Shown piece by piece: positions 44,718-54,060 of a DNA stretch of 64,000 nt. The translations under genes and the position numbers were made by a program. This stretch comes from Phyllobacterium myrsinacearum. GTDB lineage: Bacteria; Pseudomonadota; Alphaproteobacteria; Rhizobiales; Rhizobiaceae. Location: positions 161,714-225,713 of the forward strand of contig NZ_JACGXN010000008.1 in assembly GCF_014138285.1 (NCBI RefSeq), given 5' to 3'. Position 1 is the stretch's first letter, and every line of letters starts with the position of its first letter. The notes beneath the pieces are model-generated. The model saw only the letters and a list, made by a program, of their open reading frames with translations, did no database searches and was not told where the DNA came from.

Positions 44718-45515
44718 TCAGCTTTTCATCAGCCATTCATGCTCGGGTGCATTGTGGAATTTCCATGTGCGCTTGGGGCCGGCCATGACATTGAGATAAT
44801 AGAGATCATAGCCATGACAGGCAGCACAGGGATGATACCCCTTGGGCACCATGACCACATCGCCATCCTCGATCGCCATCGCCTCGTCCAGTGACCGGTC
44901 ATCCGTATAGACCCGCTGGAAGGCAAAACCCTGCGGCGGATTGAGACGGTGATAGTATGTCTCTTCGAGATAGGATTCCGCTGGAAGATTGTCCTGATCG
45001 TGCTTGTGCGGCGGATAGCTGGACGTGTGACCGCCCGGTGTGATCACTTCGACGACCAGCAATGAATCCGCCGGTTCACCTTCCGGCAGAATGTTGGTGA
45101 CATACCGTGTATTTGTGCCCTTGCCGCGTGTTTCCTGACCGAGATCGTCAGGTGCAATCACACGCACCGGCAAGTCGCCGCCGAAGCTTGGCGCGGAACA
45201 GACAGCAAGTTCCAGCGCGGTATCGGCAACCACTGACCAGTCGCAATTGGCAGGCATATATACCGACCACGGCTTGCCCTCGAATGGCGACATACGCTCA
45301 CCCAGTAAGCCGAGATCGTGGCCATTCACCTGCGTAAATCCCTTGCCCGTGACGAACACGAGGCAGACTTCCTTGTCGCCACTGCGGCCCGCAATGGTTT
45401 GCCCCGCCGTGGCGCGATGCAGATCGAACCCGACATAGGTCCAGCCTGCGCTTTCCGGTGTGACGTGCGCTACATGGCCCGTCCCGGCTTTCGCCTTGAG
45501 CAACAATTTCGACAT
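44718..45515 (-). CDS. iolB: 5-deoxy-glucuronate isomerase IolB
   Basis: A 265-residue cupin-type isomerase converting 5-deoxy-glucuronate to 5-dehydro-2-deoxy-gluconate in myo-inositol catabolism. The metal-binding block SYPPHKHDQDNLPAES followed by EETYYHRLNPPQGFAFQRVY is diagnostic, and GYHPCAACHGYDLYYLNVMA completes the cupin. ATG 45515 is the probable start. Last gene of the leftward iol operon (iolC-iolD-iolE-small gene-iolB). Confidence 0.93.
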   Translation of the reverse strand: MSKLLLKAKAGTGHVAHVTPESAGWTYVGFDLHRATAGQTIAGRSGDKEVCLVFVTGKGFTQVNGHDLGLLGERMSPFEGKPWSVYMPANCDWSVVADTALELAVCSAPSFGGDLPVRVIAPDDLGQETRGKGTNTRYVTNILPEGEPADSLLVVEVITPGGHTSSYPPHKHDQDNLPAESYLEETYYHRLNPPQGFAFQRVYTDDRSLDEAMAIEDGDVVMVPKGYHPCAACHGYDLYYLNVMAGPKRTWKFHNAPEHEWLMKS

Positions 45516-45519
45516 GGTT

Positions 45520-45741
45520 CTATTCCTCTTTTTCATCCGCATCCGCCGGTTTGACCGGCTCGGATGCGTCAAAGGCTATGAAAAACTGCCAGATGCCGTA
45601 GCCGGCGAAACCAAGCGCTATCGTCCCCCAGAACGGTGTACCCGTGACGAACTCGAAAATGGCCCATGCAAAGCAAAAGACCACCACGGCGACGCGCCGC
45701 CACAGGGGACGAAAAAACGGATGCTTGGAATCGCTGGTCAA
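45520..45741 (-). CDS. Small two-helix membrane protein encoded between iolE and iolB
   Basis: A 73-residue protein with two predicted membrane helices (about 14-32 and 36-54) and an acidic tail ADADEKEE. It begins with TTG sharing bases with the iolE stop codon (TTGA), and ends 4 bp before iolB, so it is translated with the operon. No family is recognised. The tight coupling argues for a real gene, possibly linked to inositol metabolism or simply carried along. Confidence 0.75.
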   Translation of the reverse strand: MTSDSKHPFFRPLWRRVAVVVFCFAWAIFEFVTGTPFWGTIALGFAGYGIWQFFIAFDASEPVKPADADEKEE

Positions 45742-46622
45742 ACCAATCCTGCCTCTTTGATGAAGCGGCTGAGATTGGCATGGCCGAGCTTGGAATAGAC
45801 GGCTGGATCAGCCTTCTCAGGATCCTGCTCTGCCTCGACAACCACCCAGCCGCTATAGCCTTTGAGTTCCTTGAGAACGCGAACATAGTCGATCATGCCG
45901 TCGCCGGGAACCGTGTAAACACCGGCAAGGACGGAATCCAGGAACGACCAGTCTTCGCGGTTGGACTGCCACATCACGGCCTCGCGGATATCCTTGCAAT
46001 GCACATGGCTGATGCGCGCCTTGTAATGACGGGCGAGACGTGCCGGATCACCGCCGCCCCATGTGGCGTGACCGGTGTCGAGCAGGAGATGGACCGCATC
46101 GCCCGTCACTTCCATGAACCGGTCAATTTCGGCCTCGGTCTGCACCACGGTGCCCATATGATGGTGATAGACGACCTGCAGGCCATAGGTCTGCTTGATC
46201 GCCTCAGCAAACGCCGTATAGCGTTCGCCGAACTGCGTCCACGCGGACTTTTCCAGAACAGGCCGTGCGGAAAGCGGCAGGTCTTTGTTGGAATGAATGG
46301 CGTTGGACGTCTCGGCAGCGATCAGAACCGTGCAGCCCATGTCTTTCAGCAGTGTGGCATGACCGACAACAGCCTTCAGTTCGGCATCCACGTCGCGCAC
46401 GAGAAGTTCGGTCGAGTACCAGCCGCTGACGAGATTATGGCCGAAAGCATCGAGGATCGGACGCAATTTTTCCGCCGTGCGCGGAAACTTGTTGCCCAGC
46501 TCCATGCCGGTGAACCCGGCCGCCTTCGCCTGTTCCAGACAGGTTTCCAGCGGGATGTCTCCACCGATTTCGAGCATGTCATCATTGGACCAGCCGATTG
46601 GGTTCGCCCCGATACGGATCAT
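45738..46622 (-). CDS. iolE: Inosose dehydratase IolE
   Basis: A 294-residue TIM-barrel protein (AP endonuclease 2 fold) that dehydrates 2-keto-myo-inositol. MIRIGANPIGWSNDDM at the N terminus, VVYHHHMGTVVQTEAEID, LLLDTGHATWGGGDP and ISHVHCKDIREAVM are IolE hallmarks and supply the metal ligands. It lies 48 bp after iolD and overlaps the small downstream gene. Confidence 0.94.
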   Translation of the reverse strand: MIRIGANPIGWSNDDMLEIGGDIPLETCLEQAKAAGFTGMELGNKFPRTAEKLRPILDAFGHNLVSGWYSTELLVRDVDAELKAVVGHATLLKDMGCTVLIAAETSNAIHSNKDLPLSARPVLEKSAWTQFGERYTAFAEAIKQTYGLQVVYHHHMGTVVQTEAEIDRFMEVTGDAVHLLLDTGHATWGGGDPARLARHYKARISHVHCKDIREAVMWQSNREDWSFLDSVLAGVYTVPGDGMIDYVRVLKELKGYSGWVVVEAEQDPEKADPAVYSKLGHANLSRFIKEAGLV

Positions 46623-46670
46623 TCTTGTCTTCCTTCGGTTGTTGTGTGCGTGGTTCAGCTACAAATCACG

Positions 46671-48521
46671 TTAATCGCCGACGCGCTGCAGTTTCAGGTT
46701 CTCTTCATACGACTTGCGCGCAGCATTGACCTGCGGGCGCTGGCTCACCTCCGGCACCGCCACATCCCACCACGTGCCGCCGGCATCGGTGGAAACAAGC
46801 GGATCCGTATCGATGACAATAACCGTCGTCCGGTCGTTATGTTTGGCCCGTGCAAGTGCTGCTTCCAGTTCCGCAATCGAGGCCACCTTTTCAGAAATGG
46901 CACCAAGGCTTTTTGCGTGACCGACAAAATCCACATCCGGCAGAACCTCGTGCTTGCTGTCCTTCAAGAGATTGTTGAAGTTCGCACCACCCGTGCCCAT
47001 CTGCAGCCGGTTGATGCAACCAAAACCGCGATTGTCGAGCAGCACGATATTGATCTTGTGGCCCAGCATCACCGAGGTGGCGATCTCCGAATTCAGCATC
47101 AGATAAGAACCGTCACCGATCATGACGACCACCTCGTCGTCCGGCTTGGCCATTTTTGCACCGAGGCCGCCCGCGATCTCGTAGCCCATGCAGGAGAACC
47201 CGTATTCGGCATGGTAGGAGCCTGGTGCGCCCGCCTGCCAGAGCTTGTGCATTTCACCCGGCAATCCGCCCGCCGCATGCAGGACTGTCGCTTCACTGCC
47301 CATAGTCCGCTGCACGGCACCTATCACCTGCGCATCCGACGGCAGAACCGCATTGGTTGGTCCGGTGACCTCGGCGGCAGCCTTCTGCCACTCCGCCTTG
47401 CCCTGTTTGGCATTTTCGGTCCAGCTCACAGGTGCCTTGTATCCGGCGGTCGCGGCAGCCAGTTCCAGCAGCCCTTCCCGCGCATCGGCCACAAGAGCCG
47501 CCGCGCGGTGCTTGCCCGCATCGAAAGCCTGCACGTTGAGACCGATGAACTTCTTGTCTCCGTTGCGGAATAGCGCCCAGGAACCGGTGGTGAAATCCTG
47601 CAACCGAGTGCCGACAGCCAGAATGACATCCGCCTCTTCCGCCAGGCGGTTAGCCGCTGATGTACCGGTCACGCCGATTGCGGCCATGTTCAGGGGATGG
47701 TTATCAGGCAGGGAAGACTTGCCGCCCTGCGTTTCACAGACGGGAATACCCGCCGCTTCCACGAAGGCTTTGAGTTCGTTCGATGCCTGCGAATAGATGA
47801 CACCGCCACCGGCAATGACGAGCGGCTTTTTCGCCGATTTGAGCAATGCGGCTGCGGCAGCCAGTTCTTCGTGGTCCGGACGCGGGCGGCGCGTTGACCA
47901 CACACGCTCGTCGAAGAAGCTTTCCGGATAGTCATAGGCTTCCGCCTGAACATCCTGGCACAGAGCCAGTGTCACCGGGCCGCATTCAGCCGGATCGGTG
48001 AGCACTGCCATGGTGCGGGCGAGCGCCGGTATGATCTGTTCGGGCCGGGTGATCCGGTCGAAATAGCGCGAGACAGGGCGAAAGCAATCGTTGGCCGAAA
48101 CCGTGCCGTCGCCAAAGCTTTCCACCTGCTGCAGAACTGGATCGGGAATACGGTTGGCAAAGACATCACCGGGCAGAAGCAGCAGCGGCAGACGGTTGAC
48201 ATGGGCAAGAGCTGCAGCGGTCACCATATTGGTCGCGCCCGGCCCGACGGAACTTGTCACCGCCATCATGCGGCGGCGGAAACTGGCCTTGGCGAAGGCG
48301 ATGGCCGCATGCGCCATGGCCTGCTCATTGTGGGCGCGGTAGGTCGGCAGTTCATCGCGCACCTGATACAATGCCTCACCGATACCAGCCACATTGCCGT
48401 GACCGAAAATCGCCCACACACCGGCAAAAACCGGCACCTTCCGGCCATCGATCATTGTCATCTGGTTGGCAAGGAAACGCGTCAGTGCCTGCGCCATCGT
48501 CAGGCGTATCGTCTTGGTCAT
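46671..48521 (-). CDS. iolD: 3D-(3,5/4)-trihydroxycyclohexane-1,2-dione hydrolase IolD
   Basis: A 616-residue thiamine-diphosphate enzyme that cleaves the inositol ring intermediate. The N-terminal domain has VTSSVGPGATNMVTAAALAH, and the C-terminal ThDP-binding motif is VVVMIGDGSYLML...IVLLDNRGFGCINRLQM. Length matches the family. GGAGGAGA precedes ATG 48521. The large open frame antisense to it is a mirror. Confidence 0.94.
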   Translation of the reverse strand: MTKTIRLTMAQALTRFLANQMTMIDGRKVPVFAGVWAIFGHGNVAGIGEALYQVRDELPTYRAHNEQAMAHAAIAFAKASFRRRMMAVTSSVGPGATNMVTAAALAHVNRLPLLLLPGDVFANRIPDPVLQQVESFGDGTVSANDCFRPVSRYFDRITRPEQIIPALARTMAVLTDPAECGPVTLALCQDVQAEAYDYPESFFDERVWSTRRPRPDHEELAAAAALLKSAKKPLVIAGGGVIYSQASNELKAFVEAAGIPVCETQGGKSSLPDNHPLNMAAIGVTGTSAANRLAEEADVILAVGTRLQDFTTGSWALFRNGDKKFIGLNVQAFDAGKHRAAALVADAREGLLELAAATAGYKAPVSWTENAKQGKAEWQKAAAEVTGPTNAVLPSDAQVIGAVQRTMGSEATVLHAAGGLPGEMHKLWQAGAPGSYHAEYGFSCMGYEIAGGLGAKMAKPDDEVVVMIGDGSYLMLNSEIATSVMLGHKINIVLLDNRGFGCINRLQMGTGGANFNNLLKDSKHEVLPDVDFVGHAKSLGAISEKVASIAELEAALARAKHNDRTTVIVIDTDPLVSTDAGGTWWDVAVPEVSQRPQVNAARKSYEENLKLQRVGD

Positions 48522-48545
48522 GTTAATCTCCTCCCGGCCCTGATG

Positions 48546-50477
48546 CTATGCCGCTTCTTGCTTGCGGCTGGCAAGCCAGGCTCTGGTCAATTTTTCGAAA
48601 CGATCGGCCATATCGGCAATCGCGGCCTCATCGGACATCTTTCCCGCCAGCCATTGTTCGGCGGCATCCATGAAAATAGTCCGCCCGACTGCAAAGCCTT
48701 TGACGACAGGTGCATTGGCGGTCGCGGCAAAAGCCGCTTCCAGTTCATCCTGCGGCGCCTCCAGTCCAAGCAGGACGATACCCCGGCACCACGGATCGTT
48801 CTTTTCGATCACCCTCTCGATCTTCTTCCATGCGGCCGCGGAAGCCTGCGGCTCCAGCTTCCACCAGTCCGGCTTGATGCCAAGAGCATAAAGTTCCTCC
48901 AACGCCCGCGGAATGGTCATGTCGTCGAGCACCCCGTGCTTTCCGGCAATGATCTCGATCAGCAGTTCACGTCCAACCTTGCGCGCCGCTTCGAACAGGG
49001 TACGCAGCTTGGCCTGTTGTTCCGCCTTCAGTTCCGCCGGATCATCCGGATGATAGAAACACAGGCACTTGATGCAATGATCCACCGGCCATTCGGCCAG
49101 CTGCGAACCGATATCCTGCGAGAATTCGAACCGCAGCGGACGCGAGCCGGGCAGTTCAACCGGACGGCCGAGCCAGTCGAAGTTGTGCCGGGCAAATTCA
49201 AACATTGCTTCGCGCCCGAATTTTTCATCGAGCAGCATACCGTAGCCGCTGCGGCCATCGGCGACCCGGGCGGCTGCCTTGACCGCCAGTTCCTTGAACG
49301 CCTGAACACGGCCGATATCCGTGCCAAATTTCTGGGAAAGCTCTTCAAGCTGCACGCGGTGGTCAATGGCAAAGGCCATCATCGATGGAATGTCATGGCG
49401 GCGCGTAGTCGCCCAATGCACATGATTGATCGCCTCATCCTTGCGCAGGGCATGCTGCGGACTGCCATGCTCAAGGAAGAACTGCAGCTCCTCGAATGTC
49501 GGGATTTCCGGCGAGCACAAGAGGCGCGACACCGCAAAGGCGCCGCAGGCATTGGCCCAGGTCGCCGCCGTGGCGAGGCTTTCGCCGCCAAGCCAACCGC
49601 GCAGGAAACCGGACATGAAGGCATCACCCGCGCCGAGCACGTTGAACACTTCGATGGGAAATCCCTTGCCGACAATGCCGTCTTCGAGATTGTCCGATAT
49701 GGCGCCTTCATAGACGATACAGCCCATCGGGCCGCGCTTGAGAACAATGGTGGCACTGGTTGAAAGCGCCCGGATTGTCTTCAATGCTGCCAGAAGATCA
49801 GCTTCACCCGAGGCAATCAGCACTTCCTCTTCCGTCCCGACGATCAGGTCACAGTCGGCCAGTACCGTCTTCAAATGGCTCGATACCGCATCGGACGCGA
49901 TATACCGGCTGTCGCCTGCCCCATGACCGGCAAGTCCCCAGAGGTTTGGCCGATAGTCGATGTCGAACACCACCTTGCCGCCCGCTTCCTTGATCAGACG
50001 GATCGCCTTGCGTTGCGCCGCATCGGTATTGGGCTTGGAAAAATGCGTACCCGTCACCACCACGGCGCGGGCGGAGCGGATGAACTCTGGATCAACATCG
50101 TCCTCGTTGAGCGCCATGTCGGCGCAGTTCTCGCGGTAGAAGATCAGGGGAAAGCTTTTGTCGTTCTCGACCGAGAGAATAACCAGCGCCGAAAGCCGTT
50201 CCGCATCAGTGATGACACCATCAACAGCCACACCTTCACGCAGCATCTGCTCGCGGATGAAACGGCCCATCTGCTCGTCGCCGACACGGCTCAGAAGTGC
50301 CGAACGCAATCCGAGTCGGGCGGTGCCGATGGCGATATTGGCCGGACAGCCGCCGACGGATTTGGCAAAGGATGCGATATCCTCGAGGCGCGAGCCGATC
50401 TGCTGGCCGTAGAGATCAACCGATGAGCGGCCAATTGTAATGACATCAAGCTTTTTGCCTGTTGCAGCGCTGCTCAT
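48546..50477 (-). CDS. iolC: 5-dehydro-2-deoxygluconokinase IolC fused to a DUF2090 domain
   Basis: A 643-residue fusion. Residues 1 to about 325 are a PfkB sugar kinase (VGGCPANIAIGTARLGLR; NVLGAGDAFMSGFLRGWL with the catalytic Asp) that phosphorylates 5-dehydro-2-deoxygluconate. Residues about 335-640 form a DUF2090 aldolase-like TIM barrel (CLCFYHPDDPAELKAEQ), likely the next step, cleavage of the phosphate product. This fusion is usual in alphaproteobacteria. GGGAGGACC precedes the ATG. First gene of the leftward iol operon. Confidence 0.93.
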   Translation of the reverse strand: MSSAATGKKLDVITIGRSSVDLYGQQIGSRLEDIASFAKSVGGCPANIAIGTARLGLRSALLSRVGDEQMGRFIREQMLREGVAVDGVITDAERLSALVILSVENDKSFPLIFYRENCADMALNEDDVDPEFIRSARAVVVTGTHFSKPNTDAAQRKAIRLIKEAGGKVVFDIDYRPNLWGLAGHGAGDSRYIASDAVSSHLKTVLADCDLIVGTEEEVLIASGEADLLAALKTIRALSTSATIVLKRGPMGCIVYEGAISDNLEDGIVGKGFPIEVFNVLGAGDAFMSGFLRGWLGGESLATAATWANACGAFAVSRLLCSPEIPTFEELQFFLEHGSPQHALRKDEAINHVHWATTRRHDIPSMMAFAIDHRVQLEELSQKFGTDIGRVQAFKELAVKAAARVADGRSGYGMLLDEKFGREAMFEFARHNFDWLGRPVELPGSRPLRFEFSQDIGSQLAEWPVDHCIKCLCFYHPDDPAELKAEQQAKLRTLFEAARKVGRELLIEIIAGKHGVLDDMTIPRALEELYALGIKPDWWKLEPQASAAAWKKIERVIEKNDPWCRGIVLLGLEAPQDELEAAFAATANAPVVKGFAVGRTIFMDAAEQWLAGKMSDEAAIADMADRFEKLTRAWLASRKQEAA

Positions 50478-50537
50478 GACGGTCCTCCCGATATGCTGAT
50501 CTCTCCCGCTGAAAACAGGCGGGGAATTTTCCTATAT

Positions 50538-50581
50538 GAAATAATAATTCTATCAAATCGTCAATATGGAATGTATATTCT
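50538..50581. promoter_or_regulatory. Two candidate IolR sites upstream of iolC
   Basis: GAAATAATAATTCT (50538-50551) and GGAATGTATATTCT (50568-50581) are near-matches to GGAA-N6-TTCC, the palindrome I recall for Sinorhizobium IolR. Their centres are 30 bp apart in an AT-rich promoter-like stretch between iolR and iolC. Confidence 0.5.
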
Positions 50582-50635
50582 TTTTGCGTTTCTCGCATTT
50601 CATTTGCGCGATTGCGTTGGCTTTGTAAGTGGTTC

Positions 50636-50656
50636 GTGGTTCGACAAGCTCACCAT
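50636..50656. repeat. Dispersed repeat, half copy D at the iolR 3' end
   Basis: One arm only: GTGGTTCGACAAGCTCACC followed by AT, preceded by GGTTC as in copy B. It runs into the iolR stop codon region at 50656. No matching second arm is nearby, so this is a remnant or a single-arm insertion. Confidence 0.75.
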
Positions 50657-51498
50657 TAAAGACTGCGCCGCCGCTCCGCCACGCTCACAGTCAATGCCAT
50701 GGCAAGTGCCATTGTCCCGGATAGAGACCGGAACCCGGAGAAATCCCCTTCCGCTGCTTCAAACCAGACGCTGGCTGATTGCGCCAGCGGAGAAAAGGCG
50801 CTGTCAGTGATAGCAACGACAGGCACACTGCGTGCAGCCAGTGCCGCCGCGTGCTCCACAGTCGCCGAGGCATAGGGCGAAAAGCTGATGGCAATGGCCG
50901 CATCCTGCGGGGTGGCAAAGGAAAGAATTTCGGGATCGATACCGGCGGTGGATTCAATCAGCTGATTGCGGATTTTGAGCTTGCCGAAGGCGTAGGCCAT
51001 ATAGGCGGAGATGGGATAGGACCGGCGGCGGGCGATCAGGTATATCGTTTCCGCCTGCGCCAGAACCTCCACCGCACGCTCCAGCACATCATCTTCGACA
51101 CTGCGGGAAATAGTCTGAATGGACTGGCTTGCCGCCGTCAGAAACCCGTTGAGGATGACGCGGTTCTTGGAAAGGCCCGATGTATCGCCGCGCAAGCTTG
51201 AAAGCCGTTCCTCGTAGGAGCCCTGCCGTTCCCGAAGACGCTCGCGGAACACCGATTGCAGGCTGGTGAACCCGTCAAAACCAAGATGCTGGGCAAAACG
51301 AATGAGCGTTGAGGGCTGCACACCGGCTGACTGGGCGATGCTTGCCGCCGTACCAAACGCGATCTCATCGGGATTGCCGAGGGCATAGGCTGCGATCTGG
51401 GCCAGCCGCTTGGGCAGGAGCTGACGGCGGTCGAGGATCAGCGCACGCAAGGCATCGAAGTCCTGCGGCAGAGATGCTTGGCTGACGGTGCTGCCCAT
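50656..51498 (-). CDS. iolR: RpiR/MurR-family regulator IolR
   Basis: A 280-residue regulator with an N-terminal HTH_6 domain (GTAASIAQSAGVQPSTLIRFAQHLGF) and a C-terminal SIS sugar-binding domain (IYLIARRRSYPISAYMAYAF; AIAISFSPYASATVEHAA). In Sinorhizobium the RpiR-type IolR represses iol genes and lies beside iolC, as here. ATG 51498 gives a normal length. It is divergent from iolY across 159 bp. Confidence 0.88.
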   Translation of the reverse strand: MGSTVSQASLPQDFDALRALILDRRQLLPKRLAQIAAYALGNPDEIAFGTAASIAQSAGVQPSTLIRFAQHLGFDGFTSLQSVFRERLRERQGSYEERLSSLRGDTSGLSKNRVILNGFLTAASQSIQTISRSVEDDVLERAVEVLAQAETIYLIARRRSYPISAYMAYAFGKLKIRNQLIESTAGIDPEILSFATPQDAAIAISFSPYASATVEHAAALAARSVPVVAITDSAFSPLAQSASVWFEAAEGDFSGFRSLSGTMALAMALTVSVAERRRSL

Positions 51499-51566
51499 TG
51501 CGAATCGTTCCCCTTGGTTTTGTGCGCCCGGCGATGAGACTACCAAAATATTCCGACACACAAAAC

Positions 51567-51580
51567 GGATCAGTTATTCC
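51567..51580. promoter_or_regulatory. Candidate IolR site between iolR and iolY
   Basis: GGATCAGTTATTCC matches GGAA-N6-TTCC at seven of eight fixed positions and is 78 bp before the iolY start. Confidence 0.4.
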
Positions 51581-51657
51581 ATTTTCATTCGTTATAGATT
51601 ACTTCAATCAACATCTGCAAGAGATGCAGACATCCTCAATGTCGTGGGAGTGAAGAC

Positions 51658-52791
51658 ATGTCGGGTCATGGGAATGCGCGCGCGCTGGGCATAGGGCTGA
51701 TTGGAACGGGGTTCATGGGCAAATGCCATGCCTTGGCCTGGAATTCCGTCCGCGCAGTTTTCGGCGATGTCCCTCCTGTCCAGCTTGTACACCTCGGCGA
51801 AGCCAATGCCGATCTTGCCGGCCAGCGCGCCGCTGAGTTCGGCTTTGGCAAAGCGTCGGGCGACTGGCGCGCTGTCATCAATGACCCCGACGTCCATGTC
51901 GTATCCATAACCACACCCAACCAGTTTCATCCGGAAATGGCGCTTGCCGCGCTTCAGGCCGGTAAACACGTCTGGTGCGAAAAGCCCATGGCACCGTCAT
52001 TCGACGATGCAAAGGCAATGACCGAGGCAGCGAAGCAATCCGGCAAGATCGCAGCGCTTGGATATAACTACATCCAGGGCCCTGCCATCCGCCATATCCG
52101 TCAGTTGCTGGCGGAAAAGATCATCGGTGATGTCAACCATCTGCGTATCGAGATGGACGAGGATTTCATGGCCGATCCCGATGCGTTGTTCTACTGGAAA
52201 CATGCGGCCACATCCGGCTATGGCGCGCTTGACGATTTTGCGGTTCACCCCCTGTCGCTGCTCTGGGCGCTGTTCGGCCGGGTCAGCCGGGTCATGTGTG
52301 ACATGTCAAAACCCTATGCCGAACGCAAAACCCAGGACGGCGGTACGAAAGCCGTTGAAACCTATGACAGTGCTGGCGTGCTCCTGCATATGGAAAACGG
52401 CGTCGCCGGCACACTGCAGGTCAACCGTTCCGCCTGGGGCCGCAAGGGGCGCATTGCCCTGCAGATTTTCGGTTCGAAAGGATCGATCCTGTTTGATCAG
52501 GAACGCGCCAATGAATTCCAGCTCTATGTCACGGCGGACCGTCCGACGGAACAGGGATACCGGACGATCCTGACCGCGCCGCATCATGATCCCTACGGCC
52601 GTTTCATCCCAGCTCCCGGCCACGGCCTCGGCTTCAACGATCTCAAGATCATCGAGTGCCATGAACTGATCAAACGCATCAATGGGCAGGAAGCGCATCT
52701 GATCGGATTTGAAGATGGATTGGAAATCGAGCGCACTGTCCACGCCATGGCCCGGTCATTCGATGAACAACGCTGGGTGGATGTGCGGTAG
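51658..52791 (+). CDS. iolY: Gfo/Idh/MocA inositol-type dehydrogenase, IolY-like
   Basis: A 377-residue NAD(P)-dependent dehydrogenase: GIGLIGTGFMGKCHALAW at the N terminus, catalytic-lysine block WCEKPMAPSF near residue 108, and YGALDDFAVHPLSLLWALFG following. In Sinorhizobium a gene of this type (iolY) is divergent from iolR, and such enzymes oxidise inositol isomers or related compounds (MocA of rhizopine catabolism belongs to the same superfamily). The exact substrate is open. Confidence 0.75.
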   Translation: MSGHGNARALGIGLIGTGFMGKCHALAWNSVRAVFGDVPPVQLVHLGEANADLAGQRAAEFGFGKASGDWRAVINDPDVHVVSITTPNQFHPEMALAALQAGKHVWCEKPMAPSFDDAKAMTEAAKQSGKIAALGYNYIQGPAIRHIRQLLAEKIIGDVNHLRIEMDEDFMADPDALFYWKHAATSGYGALDDFAVHPLSLLWALFGRVSRVMCDMSKPYAERKTQDGGTKAVETYDSAGVLLHMENGVAGTLQVNRSAWGRKGRIALQIFGSKGSILFDQERANEFQLYVTADRPTEQGYRTILTAPHHDPYGRFIPAPGHGLGFNDLKIIECHELIKRINGQEAHLIGFEDGLEIERTVHAMARSFDEQRWVDVR

Positions 52792-52830
52792 GAGGGAGAT
52801 TTCTCTCTTCACCCAACGGATTACGGGTTT

Positions 52831-52965
52831 GTGGTTCGACAAGCTCACCATGAGGGAAATGGTTGGCTCTCCAAGAGGGAGAGCGAGATTGCAGCGAGCT
52901 ATCGCGCAATATCTCCGATTAGCCTTGCAGCTCCACTTTCCCTCATGGTGAACTTGTCGAACCAC
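52831..52965. repeat. Dispersed inverted-repeat element, copy E
   Basis: A 135-bp copy between the convergent iolY and iolG genes. Left arm GTGGTTCGACAAGCTCACC at 52831; right arm ends at 52965 with one change (GAACTTGTCG in place of GAGCTTGTCG). The interior (GAGATTGCAGCGAGCTAT, then TCCGATTAGCC) is related to copy C. Confidence 0.85.
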
Positions 52966-53016
52966 GCACAATCGCTCTGCTAGTGCATGCACCGGCAGAG
53001 CGGTTTTCAATAGAAC

Positions 53017-54006
53017 TCAAACCGTGATCGTCTTGCCCTCTTTGACCGAGCGCAGGGCCGCGTCGGCCAAAGCCAGAGCAATCAAACCATCCTTGCCGCT
53101 CGGAGCAGCCTTGGCACCGGTTGCAATCGCATCGATGAAAGCGGCGATCTCGTTGGCATAGGCTTCCGTGTAGCGGGTCATGAAGAAATCATGCAGCGGC
53201 GGGCGTGTGTAACCACTGCCATTGGCAACTTCGATCGAGACCGGACGCTGGTTCTCTGCGGCAACCATGCCCTTGGAACCATGCACTTCGATACGCTGGT
53301 CATAGCCATAGGTCGCGCGGCGCGAATTGGAGATGACGCACTGCTTGCCGGAGGCGGTGGAGAGAATGACACTGACGCTGTCATAGTCACCAAGCTCGCC
53401 GATCTTCTTGTCTACGAGCACAGAGGCGTGAGCTGTCACGGCCACTGGATCTTCACCCAGCAGAAACCGCGCCATATCGAAATCATGAATCGTCATGTCG
53501 CGGAAAATACCGCCAGAACGGGTGATGTATTCGGCTGGCGGCGCACCCGGATCACGCGAGGTAATCGTGACCATTTCCACCGCACCGATGGCACCGTCAT
53601 CGATAGCCTTACGCACGGCGGCAAAGTGCGGGTCAAAACGGCGGTTGAAACCGACCATCAGGGTGGCCTTGGTTTCATCAACGACGGCGAGGCATTCCTC
53701 GACGCGCTTTACATTGAGGTCAATCGGTTTTTCGCAGAAAATCGCCTTGCCGGCACGGGCAAAGCGCTCGATCAGATCCGCATGGGTATCGGTCGGCGTG
53801 CAGATGATGACCGCCTCGATATCACCTGCCTTTTCAATCTCCTCGATGGTGCGGATCTCACAGCCATAGGCGCTGGAGAGATCCTTCGCCGCCTGTTCGA
53901 ATGCGTCCGCAACCGCAACGAGTTTCGCCTGCGGATTGGAAATCACGGCCTTTGCGTGAACCTTGCCGATACGGCCCGCACCGAGCAGACCAAAGCGTAC
54001 AGTCAT
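53017..54006 (-). CDS. iolG: myo-Inositol 2-dehydrogenase IolG/IdhA
   Basis: A 329-residue dehydrogenase catalysing the first step of inositol breakdown, myo-inositol to 2-keto-myo-inositol. The NAD motif GLLGAGRIGKVHAKAV, catalytic lysine in FCEKPIDLN (near 96), and GGIFRDMTIHDFDMARFLLG with the active-site Asp-His pair match IdhA of rhizobia. It is 54 bp downstream of the inositol permease gene on the same strand. Confidence 0.9.
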   Translation of the reverse strand: MTVRFGLLGAGRIGKVHAKAVISNPQAKLVAVADAFEQAAKDLSSAYGCEIRTIEEIEKAGDIEAVIICTPTDTHADLIERFARAGKAIFCEKPIDLNVKRVEECLAVVDETKATLMVGFNRRFDPHFAAVRKAIDDGAIGAVEMVTITSRDPGAPPAEYITRSGGIFRDMTIHDFDMARFLLGEDPVAVTAHASVLVDKKIGELGDYDSVSVILSTASGKQCVISNSRRATYGYDQRIEVHGSKGMVAAENQRPVSIEVANGSGYTRPPLHDFFMTRYTEAYANEIAAFIDAIATGAKAAPSGKDGLIALALADAALRSVKEGKTITV

Positions 54007-54060
54007 TTCATTACCTCTTGGAAAGAAGCCCGGACGGGTTCCGGGCATTGCAGATTAGTT

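Noticed and set aside
45666..47573. Long rightward open frame (635 codons) opposite iolE and iolD
   Set aside because: It mirrors the codon pattern of two clear iol genes on the other strand and shows no family motif, so it is a GC-rich shadow frame.
48201..49763. Long rightward open frame (520 codons) opposite iolD and iolC
   Set aside because: Same reason: antisense to recognised enzymes, with low-complexity His/Arg/Gln-rich translation.
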